A stretch of 64,000 nucleotides of DNA from Pseudoflavitalea sp. G-6-1-2 (GTDB lineage Bacteria; Bacteroidota; Bacteroidia; Chitinophagales; Chitinophagaceae), in NCBI RefSeq assembly GCF_012927185.1, contig NZ_JABBGB010000003.1, positions 434,001-498,000 of the forward strand, given 5' to 3'. A program made the translations under genes and the position numbers. How positions within the stretch are numbered: the first letter of the stretch is position 1; each line of letters opens with the position of its first letter. The notes under the pieces were generated by a model. It was given only the letters and a program-made list of their open reading frames with translations. It did not search any database and was not told the origin of the DNA. Positions 17,259 to 26,518 of the stretch are shown here, in pieces.

Positions 17259-19787
17259 ATGGACAACAATTTTTCAGCCCAGGTGAAAGAGATCATTTCG
17301 TTTAGCAGGGAGGAAGCTTTAAGGCTGGGGAACGATTTTATCGGTACCGAACATTTGTTGCTGGGGTTGATCCGGGAAGGCGAGAACACGGCCGTCCGTA
17401 TTCTGAAGAGTTTCAATGTTGACCTTTATGAGCTGAGAAAGGAAGTTGAAATGGCTGTAAAAGATAAAACCGGAAAGAACATCGCGAACATAAATAGTTT
17501 ACCCCTAACCAAACAGGCGGAAAAGGTAATTCGTGTAACCGTGCTCGAAGCAAAAGCTTTGAAGAGCCCTACGGTAGAAACCGAACACTTGATGCTCTCT
17601 ATTTTAAAGAACAAAGAAAACATAGCTACTCAAATCTTAAATCAATTCGACGTGGATTACGATCTTTTCAGAAATGAACTAGGCGTAGTGAAAAGCAACG
17701 ACGTACGAAGTGAGTATGCTGATGAAGGTGAGGATGATTTTGATGAAGAGAAAAAATATTCGCAACAGAAACGCAGTGCATCCGGCAATGCCAAAAGCAA
17801 AACACCGGTGCTCGATAATTTCGGTCGCGACATCACCAGACTTGCAGAAAACGGATCACTCGATCCGATCGTAGGCCGTGAAGCAGAGATCGAGCGTGTA
17901 TCGCAGATCCTCTCTCGCCGCAAAAAGAACAACCCGATCCTTATCGGTGAACCAGGTGTTGGTAAAACCGCTATCGTGGAAGGATTGGCGTTACGCATCG
18001 TGCAAAGAAAAGTATCACGGGTTCTGTTCGACAAACGCGTGATCTCTCTCGACCTCGCCGCTCTCGTGGCCGGTACCAAATACCGTGGTCAGTTTGAAGA
18101 AAGAATGAAAGCGATCATGAACGAGCTCGAAAAGAACAGAGACGTGATCCTCTTCATCGATGAGATCCACACCATCGTTGGCGCCGGCGGCGCTTCCGGT
18201 TCACTGGATGCATCCAACATCTTCAAACCTGCACTCGCAAGAGGCGAACTCCAATGCATCGGCGCTTCTACGCTCGACGAATACAGAATGTATATCGAGA
18301 AAGACGGAGCACTCGACCGCCGCTTCCAGAAAGTAATGGTTGAACCACCTTCTGTGGACGAAACCATTCAGATCCTCAACAATATCAAGAGCAAATACGA
18401 AGACTATCACAACGTTACTTACAGTGACGATGCCATCGAAGCCTGCGTTAAGCTCAGCGACCGATACATCACAGACCGTCTGTTGCCAGACAAGGCCATC
18501 GACGTTATGGATGAAGTAGGCGCACGCGTTCACCTCAAGAACATCAACGTTCCAAAAGAGATCCTCGATCTCGAAAAGAAGATCGAAGATGTAAAAGTTG
18601 AGAAGAACAAAGTAGTAAAGAGCCAGAAGTTTGAAGAAGCTGCTTCTCTCCGCGACACTGAAAAACGCCTCCAGGAAGAACTGGAAAAAGCCAAAGCAGG
18701 TTGGGAAGAAGAAAGCAAACACAAACGTTATCCGATAGACGACGAAGCCATTGCAGAGGTGGTGAGCATGATGACCGGTATCCCCGTTAAACGGATGGTA
18801 CAGGCTGAAAGCGATAAACTCCGCCGCATGTCTGAAGATATGAAAGGCATGGTGATCGGTCAGGATGAAGCCATCGACAAAGTGGTGAAAGCCATCCAAC
18901 GTAACCGCGTAGGTTTGAAAGATCCGAAGAAACCAATCGGAACCTTCATCTTCCTCGGACCTACAGGGGTTGGTAAAACAGAGCTCGCGCGTTCACTCGC
19001 CCGCTATATGTTCGACTCAGAAGATGCACTCATCCGTATCGATATGAGTGAATACATGGAGAAATTCACCGTGAGCCGCCTGATTGGTGCGCCTCCGGGA
19101 TATGTAGGATACGAAGAAGGTGGTCAGCTCACCGAAAGAGTGCGCCGCAAACCTTACTCGGTGATCCTGCTCGATGAGATCGAGAAAGCACACCCGGATA
19201 TCTACAATATTCTGTTGCAGGTACTCGACGATGGTCAGCTTACCGATGGTCTCGGCCGTAAGGTGGATTTCAAGAACACTACCATCATCATGACCTCCAA
19301 CATCGGTGTACGCCAGTTGAAAGATTTCGGAGAAGGCGTAGGTTTCGCTACAGCAGCGCGTACGCAGAGCTCCGATGAAAACAACAAGGCGGTGATCGAG
19401 AAAGCGCTGAAACGTACTTTCTCTCCTGAGTTCCTCAACCGTATCGACGATGTGATCATCTTCAACTCACTCACCAAAGACAATATCTTCAAGATCATAG
19501 ATATTCTCATGAAGGGTGTTACCAAGAGACTTCAATCACTCGGCTTTACACTGGAGCTCACAGAAGATGCGAAGAACTTCATCGCTGAAAAAGGATACGA
19601 TGTACAGTTCGGTGCACGTCCGTTGCACAGAGCCATTCAGAAGTATCTCGAAGATCCGCTTGCTGAAGAAATTCTCAACATGCATATCAAAGCAGGAGAT
19701 GTGATGATCGCTGACCTCGACAAAGAGAACAGCAAGATCACTTTCACTATTCAGCAGCAGCCGAGCAAAGAAAAATCAGAAGCATAA
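17259..19787 (+). CDS. clpC: ATP-dependent Clp protease ATP-binding subunit ClpC
   Basis: An 842-residue HSP100 unfoldase that feeds proteins to ClpP. It has two Clp_N repeats (residues 1-145), a first AAA+ module with Walker A GEPGVGKT at 230-237 and Walker [10 protein letters not shown], then a UVR-like coiled middle region around 445-480 ([15 protein letters not shown]). The second AAA+ module has GPTGVGKT at 567-574, [13 protein letters not shown] and an arginine finger in FLNRIDD. The C-terminal D2-small domain ends acidic. The UVR segment makes this ClpC rather than ClpB or ClpA. The start at 17259 is where the Clp_N domain begins; the open frame extends further but reads as leader. Confidence 0.95.
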   Translation: MDNNFSAQVKEIISFSREEALRLGNDFIGTEHLLLGLIREGENTAVRILKSFNVDLYELRKEVEMAVKDKTGKNIANINSLPLTKQAEKVIRVTVLEAKALKSPTVETEHLMLSILKNKENIATQILNQFDVDYDLFRNELGVVKSNDVRSEYADEGEDDFDEEKKYSQQKRSASGNAKSKTPVLDNFGRDITRLAENGSLDPIVGREAEIERVSQILSRRKKNNPILIGEPGVGKTAIVEGLALRIVQRKVSRVLFDKRVISLDLAALVAGTKYRGQFEERMKAIMNELEKNRDVILFIDEIHTIVGAGGASGSLDASNIFKPALARGELQCIGASTLDEYRMYIEKDGALDRRFQKVMVEPPSVDETIQILNNIKSKYEDYHNVTYSDDAIEACVKLSDRYITDRLLPDKAIDVMDEVGARVHLKNINVPKEILDLEKKIEDVKVEKNKVVKSQKFEEAASLRDTEKRLQEELEKAKAGWEEESKHKRYPIDDEAIAEVVSMMTGIPVKRMVQAESDKLRRMSEDMKGMVIGQDEAIDKVVKAIQRNRVGLKDPKKPIGTFIFLGPTGVGKTELARSLARYMFDSEDALIRIDMSEYMEKFTVSRLIGAPPGYVGYEEGGQLTERVRRKPYSVILLDEIEKAHPDIYNILLQVLDDGQLTDGLGRKVDFKNTTIIMTSNIGVRQLKDFGEGVGFATAARTQSSDENNKAVIEKALKRTFSPEFLNRIDDVIIFNSLTKDNIFKIIDILMKGVTKRLQSLGFTLELTEDAKNFIAEKGYDVQFGARPLHRAIQKYLEDPLAEEILNMHIKAGDVMIADLDKENSKITFTIQQQPSKEKSEA

Positions 19788-19821
19788 GCTTAAAATAGTT
19801 TTTCACTACAAGGAAACACTT

Positions 19822-19853
19822 AGGCTCCGCCGTGAGGCGGGGCCTTCTTTTTT
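19822..19853 (+). terminator. Rho-independent terminator after clpC
   Basis: AGGCTCCGCC, a GTGA loop and GGCGGGGCCT form a strong stem followed by TCTTTTTT. It begins 35 bases after the clpC stop. Confidence 0.85.
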
Positions 19854-19959
19854 GCGGTATATCCGGCTCGGTTATGCTAAATCGGTATAGTACCCTGCAT
19901 ACTCCTGCAACATTCCAGAGAAAAACGCAGTAACACACAACTTTTGCGATAAAGTGTCG

Positions 19960-20158
19960 TTCTATGGATAAGTCCTTCGGTTTCCATGCAGTAATATGGC
20001 CCTGGTATCTTCGCGATACTGATCCCCTCTGATTACAGGTACGAATTCATTTTCAGTACCGCACAGGAACCAGGTGACTTGACCGTAGTGAGTCCACTTT
20101 GTCGTCGTCCACTACATAATTGAGAGAGCGGGCCAGTTTACTGGTCCGCTTTCTTTTT
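19960..20158 (+). ncRNA. Candidate structured RNA ending in a terminator
   Basis: No reading frame is convincing between clpC and the next gene. Several local stems are visible: GTATC-TTCGC-GATAC at 20005-20019, GGTAC...GTACC at 20038-20060, and CCTGG near 20001 pairing with CCAGG near 20070. The stretch ends with a clear terminator hairpin that no upstream gene needs, because clpC already has its own. A free-standing small RNA is the simplest reading. The 5' end is a guess, and the RNA family is not recognised. Confidence 0.33.
20127..20158 (+). terminator. Rho-independent terminator
   Basis: AGCGGGCCAG, a TTTA loop and CTGGTCCGCT (one G-U pair) form a stem followed by TTCTTTTT. It lies 340 bases beyond clpC and 118 bases before the next start, with no coding gene directly upstream. 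Confidence 0.8.
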
Positions 20159-20275
20159 GTGTTTATCCGCCAGGCTATTGCTGTCCTTCTTCGATAATTA
20201 ACTGCCTGCGGTTACCACATCTTTCATTCTATATTTCCCGTACATGGTTCATTCATTCTGCCAAAGCAGCTGACT

Positions 20276-20827
20276 ATGATTAACCAACTCTTTGAAGAAA
20301 AAATGATGGTGCCGCCTGTGGCAGACACCAAAGAAAAATTTGAGATCGAGAAACTTAAACTCGAGATAAAACGACTGAACAGACCTGTGTGGAAATCTGC
20401 AGGTTTCTGGACTTCCTTACTTCCCATTATCATTTCAATCGGAACACTGGTGATACTTTACCTCAATGGCACATTCGATTCCAGAGCGAGAATGCTGGAA
20501 CTGAGAAAAGAAAACCTTTCTTATGAGATCAATACTTTCGAGCGAAGAAAGGAAACATTGGTGAGTGAGAATCTTTCATTGCAGTTCAAACTGATGCGGC
20601 ATCAGAGGTTGTTGGATACGCTACACTTAAAGAACGCGGGCAAGGACAAGCAGCTGGCGCATTTCAGAGAGAGGTACAACAATGCCATTGAACTGATCAG
20701 GCTTACTTCGCTTCAGGACAGTCTGGAAAGAGCGGCAGGTATCCTGTTCGGATCGGCCGCCCCAGTTAAGAAAGAATTGAGTCCGGAGGATATCTGGTCT
20801 GATACCAGCTCTGTGCTGAAAAAATAA
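20276..20827 (+). CDS. Coiled-coil membrane protein of unknown function
   Basis: A 183-residue protein not recognised as any named family. Residues 15-40 are charged and helical (KEKFEIEKLKLEIKRL). One hydrophobic segment follows at about 47-66 (FWTSLLPIIISIGTLVILYL), then a long charged heptad-like helix from 70 to 165. It looks like a bitopic membrane protein with a coiled-coil tail, perhaps a scaffold. It is followed closely by cmk in the same direction (76 bases), so co-transcription is possible. Confidence 0.6.
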   Translation: MINQLFEEKMMVPPVADTKEKFEIEKLKLEIKRLNRPVWKSAGFWTSLLPIIISIGTLVILYLNGTFDSRARMLELRKENLSYEINTFERRKETLVSENLSLQFKLMRHQRLLDTLHLKNAGKDKQLAHFRERYNNAIELIRLTSLQDSLERAAGILFGSAAPVKKELSPEDIWSDTSSVLKK

Positions 20828-20902
20828 TCTGAATCAGCCGGCTGAGGTTTGCCGCAACGGCTATTGCCAATTGCCGCTTTTTCTGCATTTTTGCAGCGTA
20901 CC

Positions 20903-21580
20903 ATGGATAAGAAGATCATCATCACCATCGACGGCTGGAGCAGCTGTGGCAAAAGCACCCTTGCAAAACAACTCGCAAGAGAATTAGGATATGTGTATAT
21001 CGATAGCGGCGCAATGTACCGTTCCATCACACTTTATTTTCTACGTAACCATATCGACTGGACCAGCGCCGAAGCTGTTCACGAAGCGCTTGGTCATGTA
21101 AAGCTCGAATTTCACGCCAATCATAAAAACGGGCAAAGCGAAATGTTCCTCAACGGCGAGAACGTTGAATACGTTATCCGCGATCTCGTAGTGGCAGAAA
21201 AAGTAAGTGAAGTGGCAGCTATCCGCGAAGTGCGCGAATATGCCGTGAAGCAACAGCAGGAAATGGGAAGAAAAAAAGGTATTGTGATGGATGGACGTGA
21301 TATCGGTACAGTAGTTTTCCCCAATGCAGAGCTCAAGATTTTTATGACGGCAGATAATGCCATCCGTGTACAACGCAGGTTCAAAGAACTCTACGAAAAA
21401 AATCCCAACGTAACCATCGAAGAAGTGCGTGCTAATCTGGAGATGCGCGATTATATCGATTCGCATCGCGAAGTAAGTCCGTTGCGTCAGGCAGAAGATG
21501 CGCTGGTGCTGGATAATTCGGGGCTTACTATTCGTCAGCAGTTGGATATTGCATTGGGGTGGGTGAAGGAGAGATTATAA
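20903..21580 (+). CDS. cmk: Cytidylate kinase
   Basis: A 225-residue (d)CMP kinase that uses ATP to make (d)CDP for nucleic acid synthesis. The P-loop GWSSCGKST is at residues 11-19. It is followed by the CMP-binding DSGAMYR, the central VMDGRDIGTVVFPNA and the LID-type region RRFKEL, then the C-terminal RDYIDSHREVSPLRQAEDAL. The ATG at 20903 is chosen because it starts the kinase fold; an upstream in-frame start would add an 18-residue extension with no similarity. A terminator follows the gene. Confidence 0.95.
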   Translation: MDKKIIITIDGWSSCGKSTLAKQLARELGYVYIDSGAMYRSITLYFLRNHIDWTSAEAVHEALGHVKLEFHANHKNGQSEMFLNGENVEYVIRDLVVAEKVSEVAAIREVREYAVKQQQEMGRKKGIVMDGRDIGTVVFPNAELKIFMTADNAIRVQRRFKELYEKNPNVTIEEVRANLEMRDYIDSHREVSPLRQAEDALVLDNSGLTIRQQLDIALGWVKERL

Positions 21581-21608
21581 GAATAGTGAACTGAAAATAA
21601 CAATAATG

Positions 21609-21636
21609 AAAACCCGGCAGCGATGCTGGGTTTTTT
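21609..21636 (+). terminator. Rho-independent terminator after cmk
   Basis: AACCCGGCA, a GCGA loop and TGCTGGGTT (one G-U pair) form a stem followed by a run of T. It is about 30 bases after the cmk stop. Confidence 0.82.
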
Positions 21637-21836
21637 CGTTTACAGATAAGCGAAAGTGATTATACTGACTGTTATTTTTTTTGAATTATTTTTTATTTGC
21701 ATGTGCAAAAAATAGAGTGAGTATCCTCATTAAATTTCTGTTTAGTATTTGTACACCTAATTTCTTTTTACTAACCTTGCATATACATTAGCAATTCTCT
21801 TCAGCCCATCTTCTGTTTTTCTTTTACCTATTTACT

Positions 21837-21856
21837 GTAACAAACAACTTTTGTTA
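21837..21856. repeat. Small inverted repeat GTAACAAA/TTTGTTAC
   Basis: GTAACAAA and TTTGTTAC flank CAAC(T) in an AT-rich intergenic stretch. It lies 33 bases before a candidate 26-codon reading frame and could be an operator or a chance palindrome. Confidence 0.3.
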
Positions 21857-21888
21857 CGAAGCACTTTTATACATTAAAATTTTTGACT

Positions 21889-21969
21889 GTGAAAACAAAT
21901 TTCATCGTGCTTGTGGGCGTGTGTCTGTACTTAATTACCATCATTCAATTCTTTAATCGGATTTCTTAA
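21889..21969 (+). CDS. Candidate 26-residue membrane peptide
   Basis: A GTG-started frame reads VKTNFIVLVGVCLYLITIIQ then FFNRIS and stops. It has a basic N-terminus, one complete hydrophobic segment and a short polar end, the layout of a single-span membrane peptide. It sits alone in a 450-base gap after the cmk terminator. Frames this short arise by chance in AT-rich DNA, so the composition and the isolated position are the only support. No family is recognised. Confidence 0.25.
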   Translation: MKTNFIVLVGVCLYLITIIQFFNRIS

Positions 21970-22091
21970 GCCATCATTTTTTCTGCAAACAGTATTGTTT
22001 CCGAAAAAGCATTAACCGCTGTTTTATATATCTGATGTTCTCCTTATGGGGGGATAATCACTCTTATTGTTCATTTTAAATACTTATTCAA

Positions 22092-22820
22092 ATGAAAAGA
22101 ATTCTTCTTTCTGTATCAGTTGTTATTAGTGGATTTACTGCAATGTCACAATGGACCACTCTCGGAAATGGTAATGTGCATACTACCAATCTTAATACCA
22201 ATGTTGGCATCAATACCAACACTCCGGGATATGCATTGGATGTGAATGGCTGGATGCATGGCAACAGCACGCTTCTTATGGATACCAAAGTTGCAGGTGA
22301 TATTACTGTGCACCTCAAGGGGCCCGTTGGCAGAGGGCCAAATCTGGTACTTCAGGGTGGTGGCACTGGTCAGGTTGCCTACTGGCTTACAGGAGATAAT
22401 ACTGCCCTTAAAATTGGTGGTAATGGCTGGAATGAGCCTGCTATTGGCGCCATCAATGTGCTGGTAAATGGTAATGTGGGTGTGGGTACTGCAACTCCCG
22501 GATCGTTTAAACTGGCTGTGGAAGGAATGATCGGCGCCCGTGAAGTGAAGGTCACAGTAGCCAATCCCTGGCCTGATTATGTTTTCAGCAAAGAATATAA
22601 GCTGATGAGTCTGGCAAAGCTGGAGGAATTCATAAATAGAAACAAACACCTGCCCAATCTGCCATCAGCGCAAGAAGTAGAGGAACAGAAGGGGATTGAG
22701 CTTGGTGACGTCACTTCAAAATTACTAGAAAAGATAGAGGAGCTCACACTGCATGTTATTGAACTGAATAAGAAAATGGAGATGCAGGCGGAGGAGATCA
22801 ACAAGCTTCGTAATAAATAA
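22092..22820 (+). CDS. Exported tail-fibre-like surface protein
   Basis: A 242-residue secreted protein. A signal peptide (MKRILLSVSVVISGFTAMSQ) is followed by repeated short beta blocks ending VGINTNTPGYALDVNG and VGVGTATPGSFKLAVEG, the motif seen in Bacteroidota tail-fibre and adhesin-like proteins. The C-terminus has the conserved block AREVKVT, WPDYVF, LEEFINRNKHLPNLPSA and then a coiled-coil LLEKIEELTLHVIELNKKM, probably a trimerising stalk or intramolecular chaperone region. It is followed 6 bases later by a T9SS cargo gene, suggesting that both are displayed at the surface. The binding partner is unknown. Confidence 0.75.
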   Translation: MKRILLSVSVVISGFTAMSQWTTLGNGNVHTTNLNTNVGINTNTPGYALDVNGWMHGNSTLLMDTKVAGDITVHLKGPVGRGPNLVLQGGGTGQVAYWLTGDNTALKIGGNGWNEPAIGAINVLVNGNVGVGTATPGSFKLAVEGMIGAREVKVTVANPWPDYVFSKEYKLMSLAKLEEFINRNKHLPNLPSAQEVEEQKGIELGDVTSKLLEKIEELTLHVIELNKKMEMQAEEINKLRNK

Positions 22821-22826
22821 TGTTCA

Positions 22827-25313
22827 ATGAATGAAAATAATTTTTTTATGAGTCGAATCTTTAAAAACATAACAGCATTGCTGATATGCCTGATTGCAGG
22901 TAAAGCATATTCGCAGTGCGGTGATTATTCGGGAAACCTGAATGACCTGCCAGTATGTGGTTCCTATGGAGATGCCAATGGAGTATCTAACTGGAAATGG
23001 GAAATCACCGATGTGAACGACCCCGATTACTGTAAGATGTGGTATGCAAGAACCAGCAATACCAGCAATAAAACAGCAATGGGATCTCCATTTGTGAATG
23101 CTACCACACAATCCCTCGATGCTATTTCCAAAGACAAAGATTTTACAAAGGCAAAAGGGTGGGAGCTGCTTAGGCGGGAGTTCGGTTGTGATAAGGTTGT
23201 GGCTTATCCATATTTCATACTGTATAACAAATACAATGGAATGATGCGGATTTTTGTTTATCAACCAGAAAGCCAGACTTCTTATTCCGGGATTATGTTG
23301 CAAATGGAGCCAACTACGTTTTCGTATCCTGCAACTACTGCTTTTGGCGATATTCCTTCTGCTGCTACGGACAAATTTCTCGCTAATCCCAATACATATG
23401 GGAAGATGGTGGTAGCCGTAGGAGAGCCGGGCGGATCGAGTCGTTGGACTATGGCAGAATACAATATGGCGTTTGATCCTAATATTCAGAATGCGGTGTA
23501 TAACGGCTCGAGACTGAGCATTAAGATTTTTGGAATCATCGTATCAGAAATCAAGAGTAAGATTACAGGCACCAGTATTACCTCAAATCAGCCTATTTCC
23601 AATTTCAGTTATAAGCCAGCCAGTTCGCCTACTACTTCAGACAACCTGAGCTATGAATTTAAAACGGCGGGAGAACGATTTACATCTTTCTCAAAAAATA
23701 TATCTGGGTTTAGGTCTTCGTTAAATAAAGCAGCGACTGATGTATCAAATGCGTTAAACGGCGCTGCTGCCAGTAGCGGACTTGGAAAAATCAGAAACTT
23801 TGCAGAAAAGATCAAATCTATATCTTCAACAGATGGGGCACTGGGGCAAAGCATGGATCAATTCAGTAAGGGACTGAAAGGCTTCGGTGGTGCACTCAAT
23901 CTGGTGGGGTCAGTGATTGGTATGTTCGAATCGGGAGGTGGTGGACCGTCTGCTGCTCCAACCTATACTTCCTATAATCTGGAATTGACAGGAACGCTTA
24001 CCTCAAAAATAATTATCAATACACTTATTCTTGCAATTCCTGGTACTAATCAGCCAGATAACAATAATGCAACCTATTATCGTTGTCCATTAGGTATTCT
24101 CAATCTGAAAACTACTCCGGTATTGGAAAAGGTTGCTTATAACAGGTATTGTGGAATCAGCTATGGATTTGATGGCAGGGAATACGAGAACCGGAAATCA
24201 TATATTTCCTATCGGGTAAAAAATAATCTGGATCTGTCCTTTAATGCATCTTTTGGCCTGGAGCTTGTATCGGCCGAAGCTGCACTTGTTGGAGAAGTGA
24301 AACCTACCACAGTAAATGGTGTAGTGAAAGCATCGTACAATCCATTTAAGCCGCATAATAACGGAAGCGGTTCTCTCGATGCATATGATTTCAATCATAT
24401 GCTGGCAGATTTTGAGTCAGAGCGGCTTGAGATCAGCAATTTTGATACTGAAAAAGAGCTGCATACTTTTCAAACACCCTTTGTTCCACTCGGATGTTTT
24501 AAAGGCAGGGCAATGACTGTAAGATTTACGACTAATGTATATGTGCGTGTAAGAGCGGTATTGAAAAAGGCCAATGATCCGACTGCCAAACCAATTTTTG
24601 TTGTTAAGGATTTTCTGGTTGACATCGATCCGAACAGCATTCCTGCCAATCAGGGCTATGAAGGTTCCTCCATTGAGGTAATGCCACCCTATGCAAATTA
24701 TACACTCCCGTTTCCTGCACGGTATGATGGCAATATGGACGTAAATGCGCCTTTGTTTCCTTTCAATACCACCAAGATATACGATGGTGAATACAGATCG
24801 GTCTTCAGTATCGTTTCTCCAGCTACAACCAGGCCTATCATAGTAGAGGCTGGTCAAAATATTCTATTCAGAGCAGGCGGAGAAGTAACGCTTAAACCTG
24901 GATTTGAAGTAAGATATGGAGCCGAGTTTATGGTCTCCAATGATTTCGGGCAAAGATTATCATGTGAAACTGTGAATGCGGAAGCTTATCAGAATCCATC
25001 CAACTGTTATAATACGAGTATTACTGCACTTCGGCTTGCCCCGGAAAATGCAGAGGCTGGCCCTGTTCCTGCCGCCGGTCTCAAAGTATTTCCATCCCTT
25101 AGCAAGGGTACTGTAAATATCACCAGTGATAATTTACGCAATGCAAATATTATTGTAGCCGATCAGTCAGGAAGAGTAGTGCATTCTCAACTGATCAGAT
25201 CCGATAGCAGGCAAGTTGAATTGCACCTGCAACATCTTACCAATGGTTTGTATTTCATAAAAGTAAACGCCGGAGGAAAGATTACCACTACCAAAGTGAT
25301 GATCAGCAAATAG
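22827..25313 (+). CDS. T9SS-sorted secreted protein
   Basis: An 828-residue secreted protein of unknown function. The start is 22827 (6 bases after the preceding gene) or the ATG at 22848; both leave a signal peptide ending AGKAYSQ. The middle is a beta-rich body with a Ser/Ala/Gly-rich helical segment (residues 280-375). A short block VEAGQNILFRAGGEVTLKPGF is split over residues 670-695. The last 80 residues form a T9SS type A sorting domain (LKVFPSLSKGTVNI, then VADQSGRVV, LTNGLYFIKV and a final Lys-rich strand), which directs export across the outer membrane. No catalytic motif is seen. Confidence 0.78.
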   Translation: MNENNFFMSRIFKNITALLICLIAGKAYSQCGDYSGNLNDLPVCGSYGDANGVSNWKWEITDVNDPDYCKMWYARTSNTSNKTAMGSPFVNATTQSLDAISKDKDFTKAKGWELLRREFGCDKVVAYPYFILYNKYNGMMRIFVYQPESQTSYSGIMLQMEPTTFSYPATTAFGDIPSAATDKFLANPNTYGKMVVAVGEPGGSSRWTMAEYNMAFDPNIQNAVYNGSRLSIKIFGIIVSEIKSKITGTSITSNQPISNFSYKPASSPTTSDNLSYEFKTAGERFTSFSKNISGFRSSLNKAATDVSNALNGAAASSGLGKIRNFAEKIKSISSTDGALGQSMDQFSKGLKGFGGALNLVGSVIGMFESGGGGPSAAPTYTSYNLELTGTLTSKIIINTLILAIPGTNQPDNNNATYYRCPLGILNLKTTPVLEKVAYNRYCGISYGFDGREYENRKSYISYRVKNNLDLSFNASFGLELVSAEAALVGEVKPTTVNGVVKASYNPFKPHNNGSGSLDAYDFNHMLADFESERLEISNFDTEKELHTFQTPFVPLGCFKGRAMTVRFTTNVYVRVRAVLKKANDPTAKPIFVVKDFLVDIDPNSIPANQGYEGSSIEVMPPYANYTLPFPARYDGNMDVNAPLFPFNTTKIYDGEYRSVFSIVSPATTRPIIVEAGQNILFRAGGEVTLKPGFEVRYGAEFMVSNDFGQRLSCETVNAEAYQNPSNCYNTSITALRLAPENAEAGPVPAAGLKVFPSLSKGTVNITSDNLRNANIIVADQSGRVVHSQLIRSDSRQVELHLQHLTNGLYFIKVNAGGKITTTKVMISK

Positions 25314-25338
25314 CACTGTTGCTGAATGAAGCGCATGT

Positions 25339-25379
25339 AAGTCCATACTTTCTTTTACAGGAAGTATGGACTTCTTTTT
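25339..25379 (+). terminator. Rho-independent terminator
   Basis: AAGTCCATACTT and AAGTATGGACTT form a 12-base-pair stem with an eleven-base loop, followed by CTTTTTG. It ends the surface-protein pair and lies just before the stop of a convergent gene. Confidence 0.85.
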
Positions 25380-25393
25380 GTCTTATATCTGCC

Positions 25394-25753
25394 TCATACA
25401 AAAAACTGCTCCGACACCACTTTCCCATCCTTCACCGTATACACACATAACTCCGGCATATTCATTCTTCCGGTTCCTTTCATGGTTACATCCATTCTCA
25501 ACACAAACGCAAATGAATCTCCTGCAATAACCGGCTCACCCACTTCGAGGCTATGGATCTCTTCCACCATGCCATTGAACTTTTCGCCTTTGGCGATAAT
25601 ATTCTTCAATCCCCTCGTTTCTTTTTCGAAATTATCTGTGGCGTAAGGCTCTATGCTTACAACATCTTCAGCATACAATTCATGCTGGGCCTGAGCCCAT
25701 TCGCCCTTGCGGCAGTAGTCGGCCAGCTTGCCGGCAATCTCTTTTGTTGTCAT
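25394..25753 (-). CDS. SnoaL/NTF2-like small protein
   Basis: A 119-residue cytoplasmic protein with the NTF2-like cone fold pattern: an N-terminal helix (EIAGKLADYCRKGEWAQAQ), then HELYAEDVVSIEP, GLKNIIAKGEKF, and a sheet with AFVLRMDVTMKGTGR, ELCVYTVKDGKVVSEQFF. Members of this superfamily are small-molecule binding proteins or enzymes with varied activity, so none is assigned. It is a single gene divergent from the ECF sigma factor gene, with a 90-base shared upstream region. Confidence 0.75.
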   Translation of the reverse strand: MTTKEIAGKLADYCRKGEWAQAQHELYAEDVVSIEPYATDNFEKETRGLKNIIAKGEKFNGMVEEIHSLEVGEPVIAGDSFAFVLRMDVTMKGTGRMNMPELCVYTVKDGKVVSEQFFV

Positions 25754-25843
25754 GGTTAATGCTTTGATTACAGAAAATGCAAATATTTTGCCAGCAGCTT
25801 ATTATCTTGCCATTACTTATTACAGCCCCGAAACGCAGACTCC

Positions 25844-26464
25844 ATGAGCCCCGTTACGCATATGGTTAAGGATGAACAGCAACTGCTCCACCAGATTGTG
25901 CAGGGAAGCGAACGTGCTTTCTGCTCACTCATGGCTGTTTATGAGCGTCCGTTGATACTGTTTATCGAACGCCATGTAGATAACACGCTGATGGCCGAAG
26001 AGATTGTACAGGATATCTTTCTCAAGATCTGGCTCACCCGCGAAGCGCTCGCTTCAGTAAAAAATTTCCGGTCCTGGCTTTTTGTAATTGCCCGCAACCA
26101 TGCGTTGAGCTGCCTCCGGTCGCAGATACGGCTTCGCAACCGGCATTCGGCCTGGCTCGATTATGCGGGCATGCAGCCGGATGAATCGAACGCAGATGCG
26201 GCAAACTCCAACATTATCGATCTGATAGAGCAGGCCATTGCAGCGCTGCCCGATCAGCAGCGACGTGCATTTGAGCTGGCCCGTCGCAAAGGACTTACCT
26301 ACAGAGCGGCCGCAGATGAGATGGGCCTTTCACCGGAGACCATCAAAAAATACCTGCAGCACGCCACCAGTTCGGTTGCTGAATTTGTGAAGGCCCGTTC
26401 GGCCGGAATACCCGATATCACCATCGCCTTGATCCTTCTGAATATTTTTTTTCATAGACCATAG
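25844..26464 (+). CDS. ECF RNA polymerase sigma factor (locus 1)
   Basis: A 206-residue extracytoplasmic-function sigma-70 factor. Region 2 covers about residues 20-90 (AFCSLMAVYERPLILFI, then AEEIVQDIFLKIW and FRSWLFVIARNHAL), and region 4 with its helix-turn-helix covers about 130-185 (LPDQQRRAFELARRKG, then AAADEMGLSPETIKKY). It is the first gene of a sigma-FecR-SusC-SusD set. The known logic is that the TonB receptor signals through FecR to release the sigma factor, which then transcribes the import operon. Confidence 0.93.
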   Translation: MSPVTHMVKDEQQLLHQIVQGSERAFCSLMAVYERPLILFIERHVDNTLMAEEIVQDIFLKIWLTREALASVKNFRSWLFVIARNHALSCLRSQIRLRNRHSAWLDYAGMQPDESNADAANSNIIDLIEQAIAALPDQQRRAFELARRKGLTYRAAADEMGLSPETIKKYLQHATSSVAEFVKARSAGIPDITIALILLNIFFHRP

Positions 26465-26518
26465 CCCCGATTGCATAACTGCGGCGTCCTATGGCTACCA
26501 TAACATCCGTGCATTCAA

